Made by a program: the position numbers and the translations under genes | Assembly: GCF_046630445.1 (NCBI RefSeq) | Contig: NC_092338.1 | Span: 15,223,501 to 15,287,500, forward strand | DNA: 64,000 nt | Direction: 5' to 3' | Source: Rutidosis leptorrhynchoides | Taxonomy: Eukaryota; Streptophyta; Magnoliopsida; Asterales; Asteraceae | Notes under the pieces: model-generated | The model's database searches: none | What the model was told of the DNA's origin: nothing | The model's input: the letters and a program-made list of their open reading frames with translations, nothing else | Part shown: piece by piece, positions 22,045-34,825 of the stretch | Position numbering within the stretch: position 1 is the stretch's first letter | How the letters are laid out: every line of letters begins with the position of its first letter

Positions 22045-25000
22045 TGAAATGTCCCGTTCATATTGATTATAAACGTTCCATATTAATTGATTTCGTCGCG
22101 AGGTTTTGACCTCTATATGAGACGTTTTTCAAAGACTGCATTCATTTTTAAAACAACCATAACCTTTATTTTATCGATAAGGGTTTAAAAAGCATTACGT
22201 AGATTATCAAGTAATGATAATCTAGAATATACCGTTTACACAAGACCATTACATAATGGTTTACAATAAGAATATATTACATCAAAAAATAAGTTTCTCG
22301 AATGCAGTTTTTACATAATATCATACAAGCATGGACTCCAAATCTTGTCCTTATTTTAGTATGCAACAGCGGAAGCTTTTAATAATCACCTGAGAATAAA
22401 CATGCTTAAAACGTCAAAAAAAAATGTTGGTGAGTTATAGGTTTAACCTATATATTATCAAATCATAATAATAGACCACAAGATTTCATATTTCAATATA
22501 CATCCCATACATAGAGATAAAATTCATTCATATGGTGAACACCTGGTAACCGACATTAACAAGATGCATATAAGAATATCCCCTATCATTTTGGAAAATC
22601 CTTCGGACATGATAAAAACGAATTCGAAGTACTAAAGCATCCGGTACTTTGGATGGGGTTTGTTTGGCCCAATAGATATATCTTTAGGATTCGCGTCAAT
22701 TAGTAGATCGGTTTACTAATTCTTAGGTTACCAAGAAAAAGGGGCATATTCGGCTTCGATCATTCACTCATATAATGTAGTTTAAATTACTTGTGTCTAT
22801 TTCGTAAAACATTTATAATACTGCATGTATTCTCATCCCAAAATATTAGATTTTAAAAGTGGGACTATAACTTACTTTCACAGATTTTTACTTCGTCGAG
22901 AAGTAAGAATTGGCCACTGGTCGATTCACGAACCTATAACAAATATGTACATATATATCAAAGTATGTTCAAAATATATTTACAACATTTTTAATACGTT
23001 TTAATGTTTTAAGTTTATTAAGACAGCTGTCCTCGTTAGTAACCTACAACTAGTTGTCCACAATTAGATGTACAGAAATAAATCGATATATATTATCTTG
23101 AATCAATCCACGACCCAGTGTATACACGTCTCAAGCTAGATCACAACTCAAAGTATATATATTTTTGGAATCAACCTCAACCCTGTATAGCTAACTCCAA
23201 CATTACTGCATATAGAGTGTCTATGGTTGTTCCAAATAATATATATAGATGGGTCGATATGATATGTCAAAACATTTGCATACGTGTCTATGGTATCCCA
23301 AGATTACATAATATATATTAGAATACATGAATAATACAATATAAGTTTGTTAAGTTATGATTTGTATAGAATTGTTATAATATTTCCCGTAGCTACAACA
23401 ATCAAAAAAATATCCAATCTTGTTTTACCCATAACTTCTTCGTTTTAAATCCGTTTTGAGTGAATCAAATTGCTATGGTTTCATATTGAACTCTATTTTA
23501 TGAATCTAAGCAGAAAAAGTATAGGTTTATAGTCAGAAATAAAAGTTACAAGTCGTTTTTGTAAGAGGTAGTCATTTCAGTCGAAAGAACGACATCTTGA
23601 TGACCATTTTGTAAAACATACTTCCACTTTGAGTTTAACCATGATTTTTGGATATAGTTTCATGTTCATAAGAAAAATAATTTTCCCAGAAGAACAACTT
23701 TTAAATCAAATTTTATCATAGTTTTTAATTATCAAACCCAAAACAACCCACGGTGTTACTACAACGGCGTATGTCCGGTTTTACGGTGTTTTTCGTGTTT
23801 CCAGGTTTTAAATCATTAAGTTAGCATATCATATAGATATAGAACATGTGTTTAGTTGATTTTAAAAGTCAAGTTAGAAGGATTAACTTTTGTTTGCGAA
23901 CAAGTTTAGAATTAACTAAACTATGTTCTAGTGATTTCAAGTTTAAACCTTCGAATAAGGTAGTTTTATATATATGAATCGAATGATGTTATGAACATCA
24001 TTACTACCTCAGGTTTTGTGGATAAACCTACTGGAAATGAGAAAAATAGATCTAGCTTCAAAGGATCCTTGGATGGCTTGAAAGTTCTTGAAGCAGAATC
24101 ATGACACGAAAACAAGTTCAAGTAAGATTTCCACTCGAAATAAGATTGTTATATTTATAGAAATTGAATCAAAGTTTGAATATGAGTATTACCTTGTATT
24201 AGAAAGATATCTTACTGTAAATAAGAACGATTTCTTGAGGTTGGATGATCACTTTACAAGATTGGAAGTAAGCTAGCAAACTTGGAAGTATTCTTGATTT
24301 TATGAAACTAGAACTTATAGAATTTATGAAGAACACTTAGAACTTGAAGATAGAACTTGAGAGAGATCAATTAGATGAAGAAATTTGAAGAATGAAAGTA
24401 TTTGTAGGTGTTTTTGGTCGTTGGTATATGGATTAGATATAAAGGATGTGTAATTTTGTTTACATGTAAATAAGTCATGAATGATTACTAATATTTTTGT
24501 AATTTTATGAGATATTTCATGCTAGTTGCCAAATGATGGTTCCCACATGTGTTAGGTGACTCACATGGGCTGCTAAGAGCTGATCATTGGAGTGTATATA
24601 CCAATAGTACATACATCTAAAAGCTGTGTATTGTACGAGTACGAATACGGGTGCATACGAGTAGAATTGTTGATGAAACTGAACGAGGATGTAATTGTAA
24701 GCATTTTTGTTAAGTAGAAGTATTTTGATAAGTGTCTTGAAGTCTTTCAAAAGTGTATAAATACATATTAAAACACTACATGTATATACATTTTAACTGA
24801 GTCGTTAAGTCATCGTTAGTCGTTACATGTAAATGTTGATTTGAAACCTTTAAGTTAACGATCATGTTAAATATTGTTAACCCAATGTTTATTATATCTA
24901 ATGAGATGTTAAATTATTATATTATCATGATATTATGATATATTAATATATCTTAATATGATATATATACATTAAATGTCGTTACAACGATAATCGTTAC

Positions 25001-25326
25001 ATATATATGTCTCGTTTCGAAATCCTTAAGTTAGTAGTCTTGTTTTTACATATGTAGTTCATTGTTAATATACATAATGATATATTTACTTATCATAATA
25101 TCATGTTAACTATATATATATCCATATATATGAAATCATATAGTTTTTACAAGTTTTAACGTTCGTGAATCACCGGTCAACTTGGGTGGTCAATTGTCTA
25201 CATGAAACCTGTTTCAAATAATCAAGTCTTAACAAGTTTGATTGCTTAACATGTTGGAAACACTTAATCATGTAAATATCAATTTCATTTAATATATATA
25301 AACATGAAAAAGTTCACGTCACTACA
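22045..25326 (-). mobile_element. Element F: solo LTR of a Tekay-type chromovirus, inverted
   Basis: Read on the minus strand it starts TGTAGTGACGTGAAC and ends GGGACATTTCA. It matches the LTR of element G (52193-55443) over its whole length with moderate divergence. It is flanked by GGTAC on both sides (22040-22044 and 25327-25331). No internal region remains, so it arose by recombination between two LTRs. Of its 3282 bases, 268 (24491-24758) are identical to G. Confidence 0.9.
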
Positions 25327-25440
25327 GGTACCACCAAATCAGAATGCAAGAATAAGATATTGAGAAGACAACTTTTAGAACACACTCATGCCACTATGAG
25401 TTCAAGGTGATGCCCTTTGGTCTTACTGATGCTCCATCTA
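25327..25440 (+). pseudogene. Reverse transcriptase, middle fragment (element B)
   Basis: This reads YHQIRMQE, a stop, DIEKTTFRT, then HYEFKVMPFGLTDAPS, the standard central block of Ty3/gypsy reverse transcriptase. It lies between insertions F and E. The in-frame stop shows decay. Confidence 0.85.
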
Positions 25441-26538
25441 TGTGATGACCCAGAAATTTCGACTAAATTTAAACTTAATCTTTGTATGATTAACATTTTC
25501 GACACGATAAGCAAAGTCTGTAAAACTGAATCTCAAAATTTTTGAATTACTTTTATATATTTAAATACCCTTCGGTTGTTTTCGATGATTCACGAACAAT
25601 TATATGTAAATAGATACATATATACTATAACATGAAAAGGTAACAATGTATTAATTGTTTGATACCGTACATTAAACTTATTGGTTTAAATATCTATTTG
25701 AATGTATATGATAAGTTGAAATATTTATTATTAAAATTTATTTATAAATAACTTCCAATGTGTATTTAAAAACTGATTTATGTATATTAAAAAGATATAT
25801 ACATATATATAATAAACGATAGTAACATTCGTTTATTGATTCAATTGATATTTAGATAAGTTAACTAAAGCGTTTAATATGAACCAGTTAAACACTAATT
25901 TGCTACAGTATTTTCAAATTGCCACATTACTCAAAATGCTACAGTGTTTTCAAAAATCACTATTTGCTACAGTGAAATTGACTTGCTAGAGTGAATTGCT
26001 ACAGTAAAAATTGACTTTGCTACAGTGACTTTGCTACAGTAAAACACTATTTCAAAATGAAAATGTATATATTATATATATATTAACAAATAGCGAGACG
26101 ATGATTTATAGAAGTAAATGACCAAAACATTTGAAAGTTTAAGTTATACTATGAGTGGTATAGTTTATGAATAATTTAAGGCTGTATTTTGACAAAGGTA
26201 CGTGACACAAAACGTAAAATGCAAGTGTTCTAAAGGTACGAAAGGACATTCGAAAAATCGGAACCGGGACATAAGTCGAGTGATGACGTACGACTTATCG
26301 GAACAAAAATTACAAGTCAACTATGCACGTGAATTTAATATAATATATAATTAATTATATATATATTATATATATTATATTTATATTAATTTAATATTAT
26401 GTCGACAAACAAGAAAACAAAAATTTGTGAGCTGGAATCTGAGACCATGCGATCGCATGGAGGCAAAAGTCTGGCCTGATGCTATAAAATGGCATTTTGC
26501 TCGACACATTAACACACACACATACATATTACTCCGTA

Positions 26539-26600
<62 letters not shown>

Positions 26601-27857
26601 GATTAATATTATTAATAATCTTATTATTTTTATTAATTAGTATTATACATAAAATACTACGACGAGGTTATGTGCTTGTCACTTTCAAAATAGTTTCCAA
26701 GCGAGCTAGAGCTAAGAAAATTATGGGTTATTGCCAAGAAAATTATGGGTAATGTTCGGGGGTATTTTTGTGAATCAAACCTCGTGTTTATCATCTCCGA
26801 TGCGTCTACGTGCTTTCCTACAATATTGTATATCAATATTAAACAGTGAGTTTCATAAGATCCCTTTTACTCTCTACATTTTTGGGCTGAGAATACATGC
26901 AAATGCTTTATTAACCGATATACAATATTTATATGCGTGAGTTTCATTTGCTCCCTTTTTAATTGCTTTTGCAAACTATATTTTGGGCTGAGAATACATG
27001 CACTTTATTTTAAACGCAATGGATACAAGTACATACTAAATTCTACACCGAGTTTGAACCGAAAATCCCTTAGCTTTGGTAACTAGTAACTGCCGGTTAT
27101 AAGAACTGGTGGGCGCGAGTAGTTATATATGGATCCATAGGGCTTGACATCCCCGTCTGTTCCAGGTATAGAAACCCTAGCATGAACTATAAAACAGACG
27201 TATGCTATTAGAGTTTAGTACACGTTGGTTTGCGTGTATTGTACATGTTGGTTGCATGTATGTTAAAACAGGGGTACTTATTATAGATGTTAAAGTTTAG
27301 TTACCAGGGTGCTCAATTTTGTAGAACCGATTGATAAACGTTTCGGATGAAACAACTGAAATCTTGTGATCCACCTTTTATGTAAAACCTATTGATAAAC
27401 GTTTTGAATAAAACAACTGAACTTTTGTAATCCACATTGATATACGGATTATGTGTAATATTAAAACTATGAACTCACCAACCTTTGTGTTGACACTTGA
27501 AGCATGTTTATTCTCAGGATTCTAGAAGTCTTCCGCTGTTTGCTTATACGTGATACAAGATATGTGCTTGGAGTCATACATGCTATATACAAGAAACTTG
27601 CATTCACCAAACCATTACCATGTATCTTATTTTTACTGTATCGTCAACAGATGTATTATTGTAAACCATTTAAATGGTGATTGTCTATACGTAGGAATCA
27701 TCAGATGTTAAAAACCTGGAATTTATATATATTCATTTATGAAATACCTTTTCAAACGAATACAATGTTACAAAATGTATCACATAGAGGTCAAATACCT
27801 CGCAATGAAATAAATGAATGACGTGTTCGTCCATATGGATTTGGAGCGATCGTCACA
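25441..27857 (+). repeat. Element E 5' LTR
   Basis: The LTR starts TGTGATGACC and ends TCGTCACA, an 8-base near-perfect terminal inverted repeat. Notable parts are seven TGCTACAGT words at 25900-26043, an (ATT)n tract near 26540-26600, and the LTR box GGGCTGAGAATACATGCA twice (26884 and 26985). A 69-residue open frame at 26731-26940 spans the first of these boxes and is not a credible gene. Confidence 0.95.
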
Positions 27858-27859
27858 GT

Positions 27860-27871
27860 TGGTATCAGAGC
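27860..27871 (+). promoter_or_regulatory. Element E primer-binding site (initiator Met tRNA)
   Basis: TGGTATCAGAGC is the standard plant Met-tRNA primer site and lies two bases after the 5' LTR. The following roughly 100 bases (GTCTTAGCGAACC...GAGTCTGGACTTCGACC) are conserved in elements C and G and may include packaging signals. Confidence 0.95.
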
Positions 27872-28267
27872 GTTGGTCTTAGCGAACCAGAATTTGCATT
27901 AGTGTGTCTAACCGGTTATTGTTAGGATACATTAGTGAGTCTGGACTTCGACCATGTCTGCATGATAAAAGTTGTTGCTTATAATTTTTTTGTTAGAAAT
28001 TACCTGCTTATCATTCCTTGTGTGGAAAATTACCTGCTTATCATTTGTAGTCTAGACACATCTTATTGCATGGATTGCATGACTAGTGTATAGACAAAAT
28101 GAATATCTTAGCGTATCTGTTACTGTTACCTTTACTTGACAGTTTTCGAAAGTTTCTCCGTAATTTGCGGATCCTTTGTACTATATAAAGGTATTCTATG
28201 TAATTAGAATATCATCCGATATCTGAAAATCATTTCACATCGAAAATTATTTATCTAACCGTGTAAG

Positions 28268-28765
28268 ATGAATTCTGCAAGTAATTAGAGTTCTTCAGAT
28301 TCCGATATGAATTTCCACCTGAGTTCCGAAAGCAGTGTAACCGGAATGAATCAACCAATCAGTGATCACCAATTCTGGATGAATTGGGGATGGGTTCGTA
28401 ATCAACTTAATCAATGGAGACAAGAGGAAGGCGATCCTTTCCACCAACCGAATTCACCTCTTGGTGAGGAACCTGAGGCACTTGCCGGCGAACCCGTTCG
28501 AAACACTATCTTTACCCTCATTTCCAGGATATTTCACAACGATTATATGATAACTAGAATTTTAAACTTTATTCATCCTCTCGTACCAACCGCCAATCAT
28601 CCCGAAATAATAGAAGAAGTTAACGAGCTTCGTGCTCGAGTTGTGGCTTTGGAGAATATGATGCACAATTTGCAGGTATCACAGGCAGCACCGGTAGCAC
28701 CACCAGAACCGGCAGCACAACCAACAACAGTACCAGTACCACCAACAACAACATCCGCACCGTAA
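28268..28765 (+). CDS. Sense ORF of element E, unrecognised, with an early stop
   Basis: The family start appears to be ATG 28268, but codon 7 is TAG. The intact frame restarts at ATG 28307 and gives 152 residues. It shows GMNQPISDHQFW, then FHQPNSPLGEEPEAL, a likely coiled coil (NELRARVVALENMM) and a Pro/Thr tail. A decayed homologue lies at the same place in element C (37156-37600 and 45739-46180). I do not recognise a domain. Its position resembles that of an N-terminal Gag piece or an accessory protein, and no zinc knuckle is present. Confidence 0.5.
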
Positions 28766-28768
28766 ACC

Positions 28769-29946
28769 TTAACCTCACAATCTGTCCCACGAGTATCAAC
28801 CTCATACGCACCGTAGGCACCGAAGAATACTAATAACCATAAACGATGAAGTATTAATTCATAACTTCATTGGAGAAATATCCTGCGACGATTATGTAAT
28901 CTTTAATATAGAAGAGATTATTCGTTTCTAGTTCCAACCGAAAACCAAATGAGTTTAATAACTCATTAAATCTATATTACATCTGAAGGAAATATACATA
29001 CATATATTTTCATAAAGATTGTAATTGAAAATCCTTTTGTACAAACTGTTAATGATGAGAATATTTTAACGGGTAGGTAATACCCTAGAAATATATAAAT
29101 TCCACATTAATATGTTACACTATACATTCTTCAATTCTGATTCAGCAATCATTAACTATACTGCTCAAACCTATAGATATACGTATCTGTTCATCGCAGA
29201 ATAACCATTTTCATTCAATTTCATATTCTGATTTCGATAGATCAGAATCCAAGTCAAGATTAAACGAAAAACATCACTCTTAGATTCCTACATCTTTCAA
29301 AACCATGCTTCAAAAACCATGCTTTGAATTCAGAACAGTATTAGAACATCATATGATTACATTTTGCGTTCAAACCCATCGAAATTCTTGGAAACACTTC
29401 AACTAATGAACAAACGAGAAGACAAACCAACTACACGATATCTATGAGAAGAAAGATTTGTACTTATAATCATATATCTGGAAAGCTCTCGAAACCTAAG
29501 TAAAACTTTAACACGTATCTGTGATAAATCCTTCGGCATTATTATTACTGAAAATAACCTTGCAATTCCTTTTTAAAAGTATCCAGTATTATCACCCATT
29601 CAACTAGTCAACGACGACCTTTCAGACTTATAACTTTGGCATATACGTTTTTGTTACTGGGGAACCTTTTATGTTCCACCATATTAGCAGTAAATGTACC
29701 AGCGACTCCATCACTCTGCTATTTGAATCTCTCCGGAAATCACTATATATACATTGAAACCCTATCATGTACTCATCCACATCTTGTAACAATAGTTTCC
29801 GTTCCAACTATCGGGAATTTACAATCAGTATTTTGAAATCTTGCAGCACGTCTACGCCAACAGTTATATGTGTACATATAACGTCTACCTCCTCGAATTA
29901 CATACTTCGAATGTGAAGTTTCCGAAAAACACCCCAAACTATGAAA
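28769..29946. other. Element E internal non-coding region with AACGGGTAGGTA box
   Basis: There is no credible ORF. At 29068-29085 is AACGGGTAGGTAATACCC, which repeats the sequence next to the 3' LTR (31428-31440). It is also found at the equivalent internal place in C and G. The remainder aligns by eye with C (about 37690-39290). Confidence 0.6.
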
Positions 29947-30330
29947 CTAGTTCTCTGAAATTGGAACAATGCTGATGAAGCAGTAAAAACTGTAAACGAC
30001 CTTAACAGTCAAAAGTTTGATGATAAAGAATAGTATGGTGGTAAAGCTAAGAAAAAGAGAAGGTTTGAAACTGGAAAACGGATTGAGCAAAGTATGAAGG
30101 AGGGCTGTGGATAAATCACAAAGACTAAACCTGCCTTCAAAGAATACAAATAATTCAGTATCTGCTGAAGTCATTAACGAATACCTTGCTACTAACTCAA
30201 AATCCGTTATGAACAAATCTTCTTCATCATTCTTCGATATTAGAAATTCTAAGATATCATCGTATCTTTTATTATAAATATCCTCGATATTTCTGAAGAT
30301 ATTTTCATAAGCATTCTTCTCTGAAATCAT
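29947..30330 (-). CDS. Antisense ORF of element E, 127 residues, unrecognised
   Basis: Starts at ATG on the minus strand (MISEKNAYENIFRNIEDIY). The first half is acidic and polar (FLISKNDEEDLFITDFELVARYS) and the second half is hydrophobic (FLSFTTILFFIIKLL), so a membrane-anchored tail is possible. Two damaged relatives lie in tandem at the matching place in element C (39300-40019). Antisense accessory ORFs are known in some plant LTR elements, but I cannot link this one to a named family. It lies downstream, on the same strand, of the small ORF at 30832-31005 and could share its transcript. Confidence 0.5.
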   Translation of the reverse strand: MISEKNAYENIFRNIEDIYNKRYDDILEFLISKNDEEDLFITDFELVARYSLMTSADTELFVFFEGRFSLCDLSTALLHTLLNPFSSFKPSLFLSFTTILFFIIKLLTVKVVYSFYCFISIVPISEN

Positions 30331-30831
30331 TCATCTCTTCGCGCTATCTGTATTACATCATAAAAGAAACTATTTTAGTTTCTAAATTCTGAAACCTTCA
30401 AGTTTAAAATTTGAATGTTTTGAAGTAGTGTTGGGAACTGAAGCATGAATTAGTATAATATAATGACACTTGATCAACGTGATTATATTACAATAAGTCA
30501 TGCTGAGTATCTAATGGAACGTGATAAAGGTTCACAGATTCCACCCTCATAATGAACCATGTTACATAACTCTTTTATTCTATTTAACCTCTAAACATAT
30601 CAAGAAAATATTTTCTTGATGATTCGGTCTTTTCCGGATATTCTGGTAATTTGACAAATCAAGATCGTGCCATTACGATTACCTTCTTAGAACATTAACT
30701 ATGTTCATTCTGAAATGTATAGCTACAAATTCTGGACCAGTATCCGCTTGACTTAAGGTCGGGAAGAGAAAACGAAAGCATGAAGCTCCGAAATATAATG
30801 GAAAATAAAAGCCAGATAAAAACACATAAAT

Positions 30832-31005
30832 TTACAAACCGTGTATATCAATGCGTATAGCAATATAAAGACACGGGAGAATGATAAATACAACTATCCC
30901 TAGAGCATAATAGAAATAAACAGATTCTTCTGGTGGGAGCTGGAAAAGAAGGATGAGTGTGGCAAACGTTAATATTAGGTCAAGAACCAGAACTGGATTA
31001 AGCAT
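30832..31005 (-). CDS. Antisense small membrane protein of element E, 57 residues
   Basis: The ATG codon is at 31005-31003 on the minus strand and TAA at 30834-30832. The protein is almost all hydrophobic, with two likely membrane segments (about residues 4-23 and 30-50) joined by a QLPPEES loop. It ends YIAIRIDIHGL. Element C encodes a collinear 57-residue homologue at 40513-40686 with no gap, 41 of 57 identical residues by my count, and mostly conservative changes elsewhere. A TATAAAT box lies on the same strand 75 bases upstream. These facts favour a real gene under constraint rather than chance. The function is unknown; it could be a viroporin-like or regulatory membrane peptide, but nothing shows this. 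Confidence 0.65.
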   Translation of the reverse strand: MLNPVLVLDLILTFATLILLFQLPPEESVYFYYALGIVVFIILPCLYIAIRIDIHGL

Positions 31006-31079
31006 TTTCACAATCTTTTGAATGTATTAATTGGGAAAGAAAGTAGGAGTGGTGAAAATAAATGAAACGGAAGAGGTCA

Positions 31080-31086
31080 ATTTATA
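31080..31086 (-). promoter_or_regulatory. TATA box of the antisense unit in element E
   Basis: The minus strand reads TATAAAT, 75 bases upstream of the small ORF's ATG. Element C has the same heptamer 77 bases upstream of its ATG (40763-40769). Conservation of box and spacing supports a minus-strand promoter inside the element. Confidence 0.55.
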
Positions 31087-31403
31087 GCGAAATATCAGAC
31101 ATAGCAATCGAGGTAGATTACGCATTTAATCAAAGGAAATCATAATTTCCTTAATTCCCGAAGAATCAAATCTTATTTAGATAATGAAGATTTTCTATTC
31201 CTTAAATTCCGGAAATCAATCGTTACTACGTCAAGAGATAAGACGCATCTCTATTCTCCATTTCACTCTATTACGATAACTTCTCTTATACGCTTCGAGT
31301 AATTGGATTGTTTTATCCATATTACTCAACGGTAATAAAATTCTATTTATCAACTCATATTCGTCATGAAAACATTTTTATTGTTAGCCATGACGACCTC
31401 ACT

Positions 31404-31440
31404 CAAATTTCGGGACGAAATTTCTTTAACGGGTAGGTAC
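31404..31440 (+). promoter_or_regulatory. Element E 3' polypurine region with hairpin
   Basis: AAATTTCGGGACGAAATTT is an 8-bp inverted repeat around GGA. It is followed by CTTTAACGGGTAGGTAC and then the LTR. The same arrangement precedes the LTRs of C (41140-41175) and G (61995-62031). Confidence 0.75.
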
Positions 31441-32538
31441 TGTGATGACCCAGAAATTTCGACTAAATTTAAACTTAATCTTTGTATGATTAACATTTTC
31501 GACACGATAAGCAAAGTCTGTAAAACTGAATCTCAAAATTTTTGAATTACTTTTATATATTTAAATACCCTTCGGTTGTTTTCGATGATTCACGAACAAT
31601 TATATGTAAATAGATACATATATACTATAACATGAAAAGGTAACAATGTATTAATTGTTTGATACCGTACATTAAACTTATTGGTTTAAATATCTATTTG
31701 AATGTATATGATAAGTTGAAATATTTATTATTAAAATTTATTTATAAATAACTTCCAATGTGTATTTAAAAACTGATTTATGTATATTAAAAAGATATAT
31801 ACATATATATAATAAACGATAGTAACATTCGTTTATTGATTCAATTGATATTTAGATAAGTTAACTAAAGCGTTTAATATGAACCAGTTAAACACTAATT
31901 TGCTACAGTATTTTCAAATTGCCACATTACTCAAAATGCTACAGTGTTTTCAAAAATCACTATTTGCTACAGTGAAATTGACTTGCTAGAGTGAATTGCT
32001 ACAGTAAAAATTGACTTTGCTACAGTGACTTTGCTACAGTAAAACACTATTTCAAAATGAAAATGTATATATTATATATATATTAACAAATAGCGAGACG
32101 ATGATTTATAGAAGTAAATGACCAAAACATTTGAAAGTTTAAGTTATACTATGAGTGGTATAGTTTATGAATAATTTAAGGCTGTATTTTGACAAAGGTA
32201 CGTGACACAAAACGTAAAATGCAAGTGTTCTAAAGGTACGAAAGGACATTCGAAAAATCGGAACCGGGACATAAGTCGAGTGATGACGTACGACTTATCG
32301 GAACAAAAATTACAAGTCAACTATGCACGTGAATTTAATATAATATATAATTAATTATATATATATTATATATATTATATTTATATTAATTTAATATTAT
32401 GTCGACAAACAAGAAAACAAAAATTTGTGAGCTGGAATCTGAGACCATGCGATCGCATGGAGGCAAAAGTCTGGCCTGATGCTATAAAATGGCATTTTGC
32501 TCGACACATTAACACACACACATACATATTACTCCGTA

Positions 32539-32609
<71 letters not shown>

Positions 32610-33865
32610 GATTAATATTATTAATAATCTTATTATTTTTATTAATTAGTATTATACATAAAATACTACGACGAGGTTATGAGCTTGTCACTTTCAAAAT
32701 GGTTTCCAAGCGAGCTAGAGCTAAGAAAATTATGGGTTATTGCCAAGAAAATTATGGGTAATGTTCGGGGGTATTTTTGTGAATCAAACCTCGTGTTTAT
32801 CATCTCCGATGCGTCTACGTGCTTTCCTACAATATTGTATATCAATATTAAACAGTGAGTTTCATAAGATCCCTTTTACTCTCTACATTTTTGGGCTGAG
32901 AATACATGCAAATGCTTTATTAACCGATATACAATATTTATATGCGTGAGTTTCATTTGCTCCCTTTTTAATTGCTTTTGCAAACTATATTTTGGGCTGA
33001 GAATACATGCACTTTATTTTAAACGCAATGGATACAAGTACATACTAAATTCTACACCGAGTTTGAACCGAAAATCCCTTAGCTTTGGTAACTAGTAACT
33101 GCCGGTTATAAGAACTGGTGGGCGCGAGTAGTTATATATGGATCCATAGGGCTTGACATCCCCGTCTGTTCCAGGTATAGAAACCCTAGCCTGAACTATA
33201 AAACAGACGTATGCTATTTGAGTTTAGTACACGTTGGTTTGGTGTATTGTACATGTTGGTTGCATGTATGTTAAAACAGGGGTACTTATTATAGACGTTA
33301 AAGTTTAGTTACCAGGGTGCTCAATTTTGTAGAACCGATTGATAAACGTTTCGGATGAAACAACTGAAATCTTGTGATCCACCTTTTATGTAAAACCTAT
33401 TGATAAACGTTTTGAATAAAACAACTGAACTTTTGTAATCCACATTGATATACGGATTATGTGTAATATTAAAACTATGAACTCACCAACCTTTGTGTTG
33501 ACACTTGAAGCATGTTTATTCTCAGGATTCTAGAAGTCTTCCGCTGTTTGCTTATACGTGATACAAGATATGTGCTTGGAGTCATACATGCTATATACAA
33601 GAAACTTGCATTCACCAAACCATTACCATGTATCTTATTTTGACTGTATCGTCAACAGATGTATTATTGTAAACCATTTAAATGGTGATTGTCTATACGT
33701 AGGAATCATCAGATGTTAAAAACCTAGAATTTATATATATTCATTTATGAAATACCTTTTCAAAAGAATACAATGTTACAAAATGTATCACATAGAGGTC
33801 AAATACCTCGCAATAAAATCAATGAATGACGTGTTCGTCCATATGGATTTGGAGCGATCATCACA
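31441..33865 (+). repeat. Element E 3' LTR
   Basis: The LTR is 2425 bases and collinear with the 5' LTR at an offset of 6000. The (ATT)n tract is about three units longer. The first 1.2 kb look identical and most substitutions fall after 32680. The TGCTACAGT words recur at 31900-32043. Confidence 0.95.
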
Positions 33866-33870
33866 ATCTA

Positions 33871-34825
33871 CTTTTCAAGCTACCATGAACACTATTTTCA
33901 CTGGTTTATTATTGAGGAAATGTGTGATTGTGTTCTTTCATGACATCTTGGTGTACAGCAAAACCCTAGATGATCATGTTACTCATTTGACTACAGTTTT
34001 AAAAAATTTGAGGCATCATCAGTTTTTTGTCAAAGCTAGTAAATGTATTTATGCAGCGTCCAAAACTGAATATTTAGGTCACATAATTGATGTGAATGGG
34101 GTTGCACCAAATCCACAGAAGATACAAGCTATGCTAGATTGTCCTATACCTAAGAACACTAAACAATTGAAAGGTTTTCTTGGTTTAACTAGTTACTACA
34201 GAAAGTTTATTCAAGGGTATGCAGCTACAGCCTCACTAGTGACAAATTTACTCAAAAAGATAGTTTTGAATGGGATAGTGTAGCAAATGATTCATTTATG
34301 TGTTTAAAAGAGAAGATGGTTACTGCTCTTGTGTTAGCTTTACCTAATTTTGACCTGCCCTTTCAAATAGAAACAGATGCAAGTGGTTTGGTTATTGGTG
34401 CTATTCTATTACAAGATAAGCACCCTATTGCTTATTTTAGTAACAAATTGAGTTTGAAGTTACAAAGATCATGTACCTATATAAGGGAATTGTTTGTTAT
34501 GACAGCTGATGTGGGTAAATGGAGACAATATTTGCTTGGAGGAAAATTTACCATTTTCACTGATCATAAAAGTCTCAAGAATTTAATGGAACAAACGATT
34601 CATACTCGAGCACAACAACATTACTTAACTAAATTGTTAGGGTATCAATATGAAATTGTGTACAAGCCCGGGGTTGCTAATGTTACTGTAGATGCACTTT
34701 CTAGAGTCATTCCTGAAATTGGATCTTTCTTAGCTGTTTCAATGGTCCAAATTGATTTGGTGGAAGATTTAAGGAATTGGATTAAGAATGATTCGGTTAC
34801 TCAAAAGCTTGTCAAGAATATATAA
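33871..34825 (+). pseudogene. Reverse transcriptase C-terminal part and RNase H of element B
   Basis: After insertion E the frame resumes with STFQATMNTIFTG. VFFHDILVYSK follows, the active-site region, with the expected first Asp of the DD pair replaced by His. Then come FLGLTSYYRKFIQGY, a frame break near 34260-34300, and the RNase H block FQIETDASGLVIGAILLQ with FTDHKSLKNLM. The lost catalytic Asp and the frame break show that the enzyme is inactive. Confidence 0.85.

Larger units (their letters stand above)
25441..33865 (+). mobile_element. Element E: non-autonomous Tekay-like LTR element with antisense genes
   Basis: LTRs lie at 25441-27857 and 31441-33865. The element is flanked by ATCTA (25436-25440 and 33866-33870), and its removal rejoins the reverse transcriptase frame of element B. 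The internal 3.6 kb has a Met primer site, a short sense ORF, two minus-strand ORFs and a polypurine tract, but no gag-pol. The leader and 3' tract match those of autonomous element G, a plausible helper. About a dozen LTR differences seen by eye, concentrated in the right third, make it older than A and G. Confidence 0.9.

Noticed and set aside
26731..26940. 69-codon frame repeated in both LTRs of E
   Set aside because: It is identical only because the LTRs are near-identical, and it has no counterpart in the LTRs of C.
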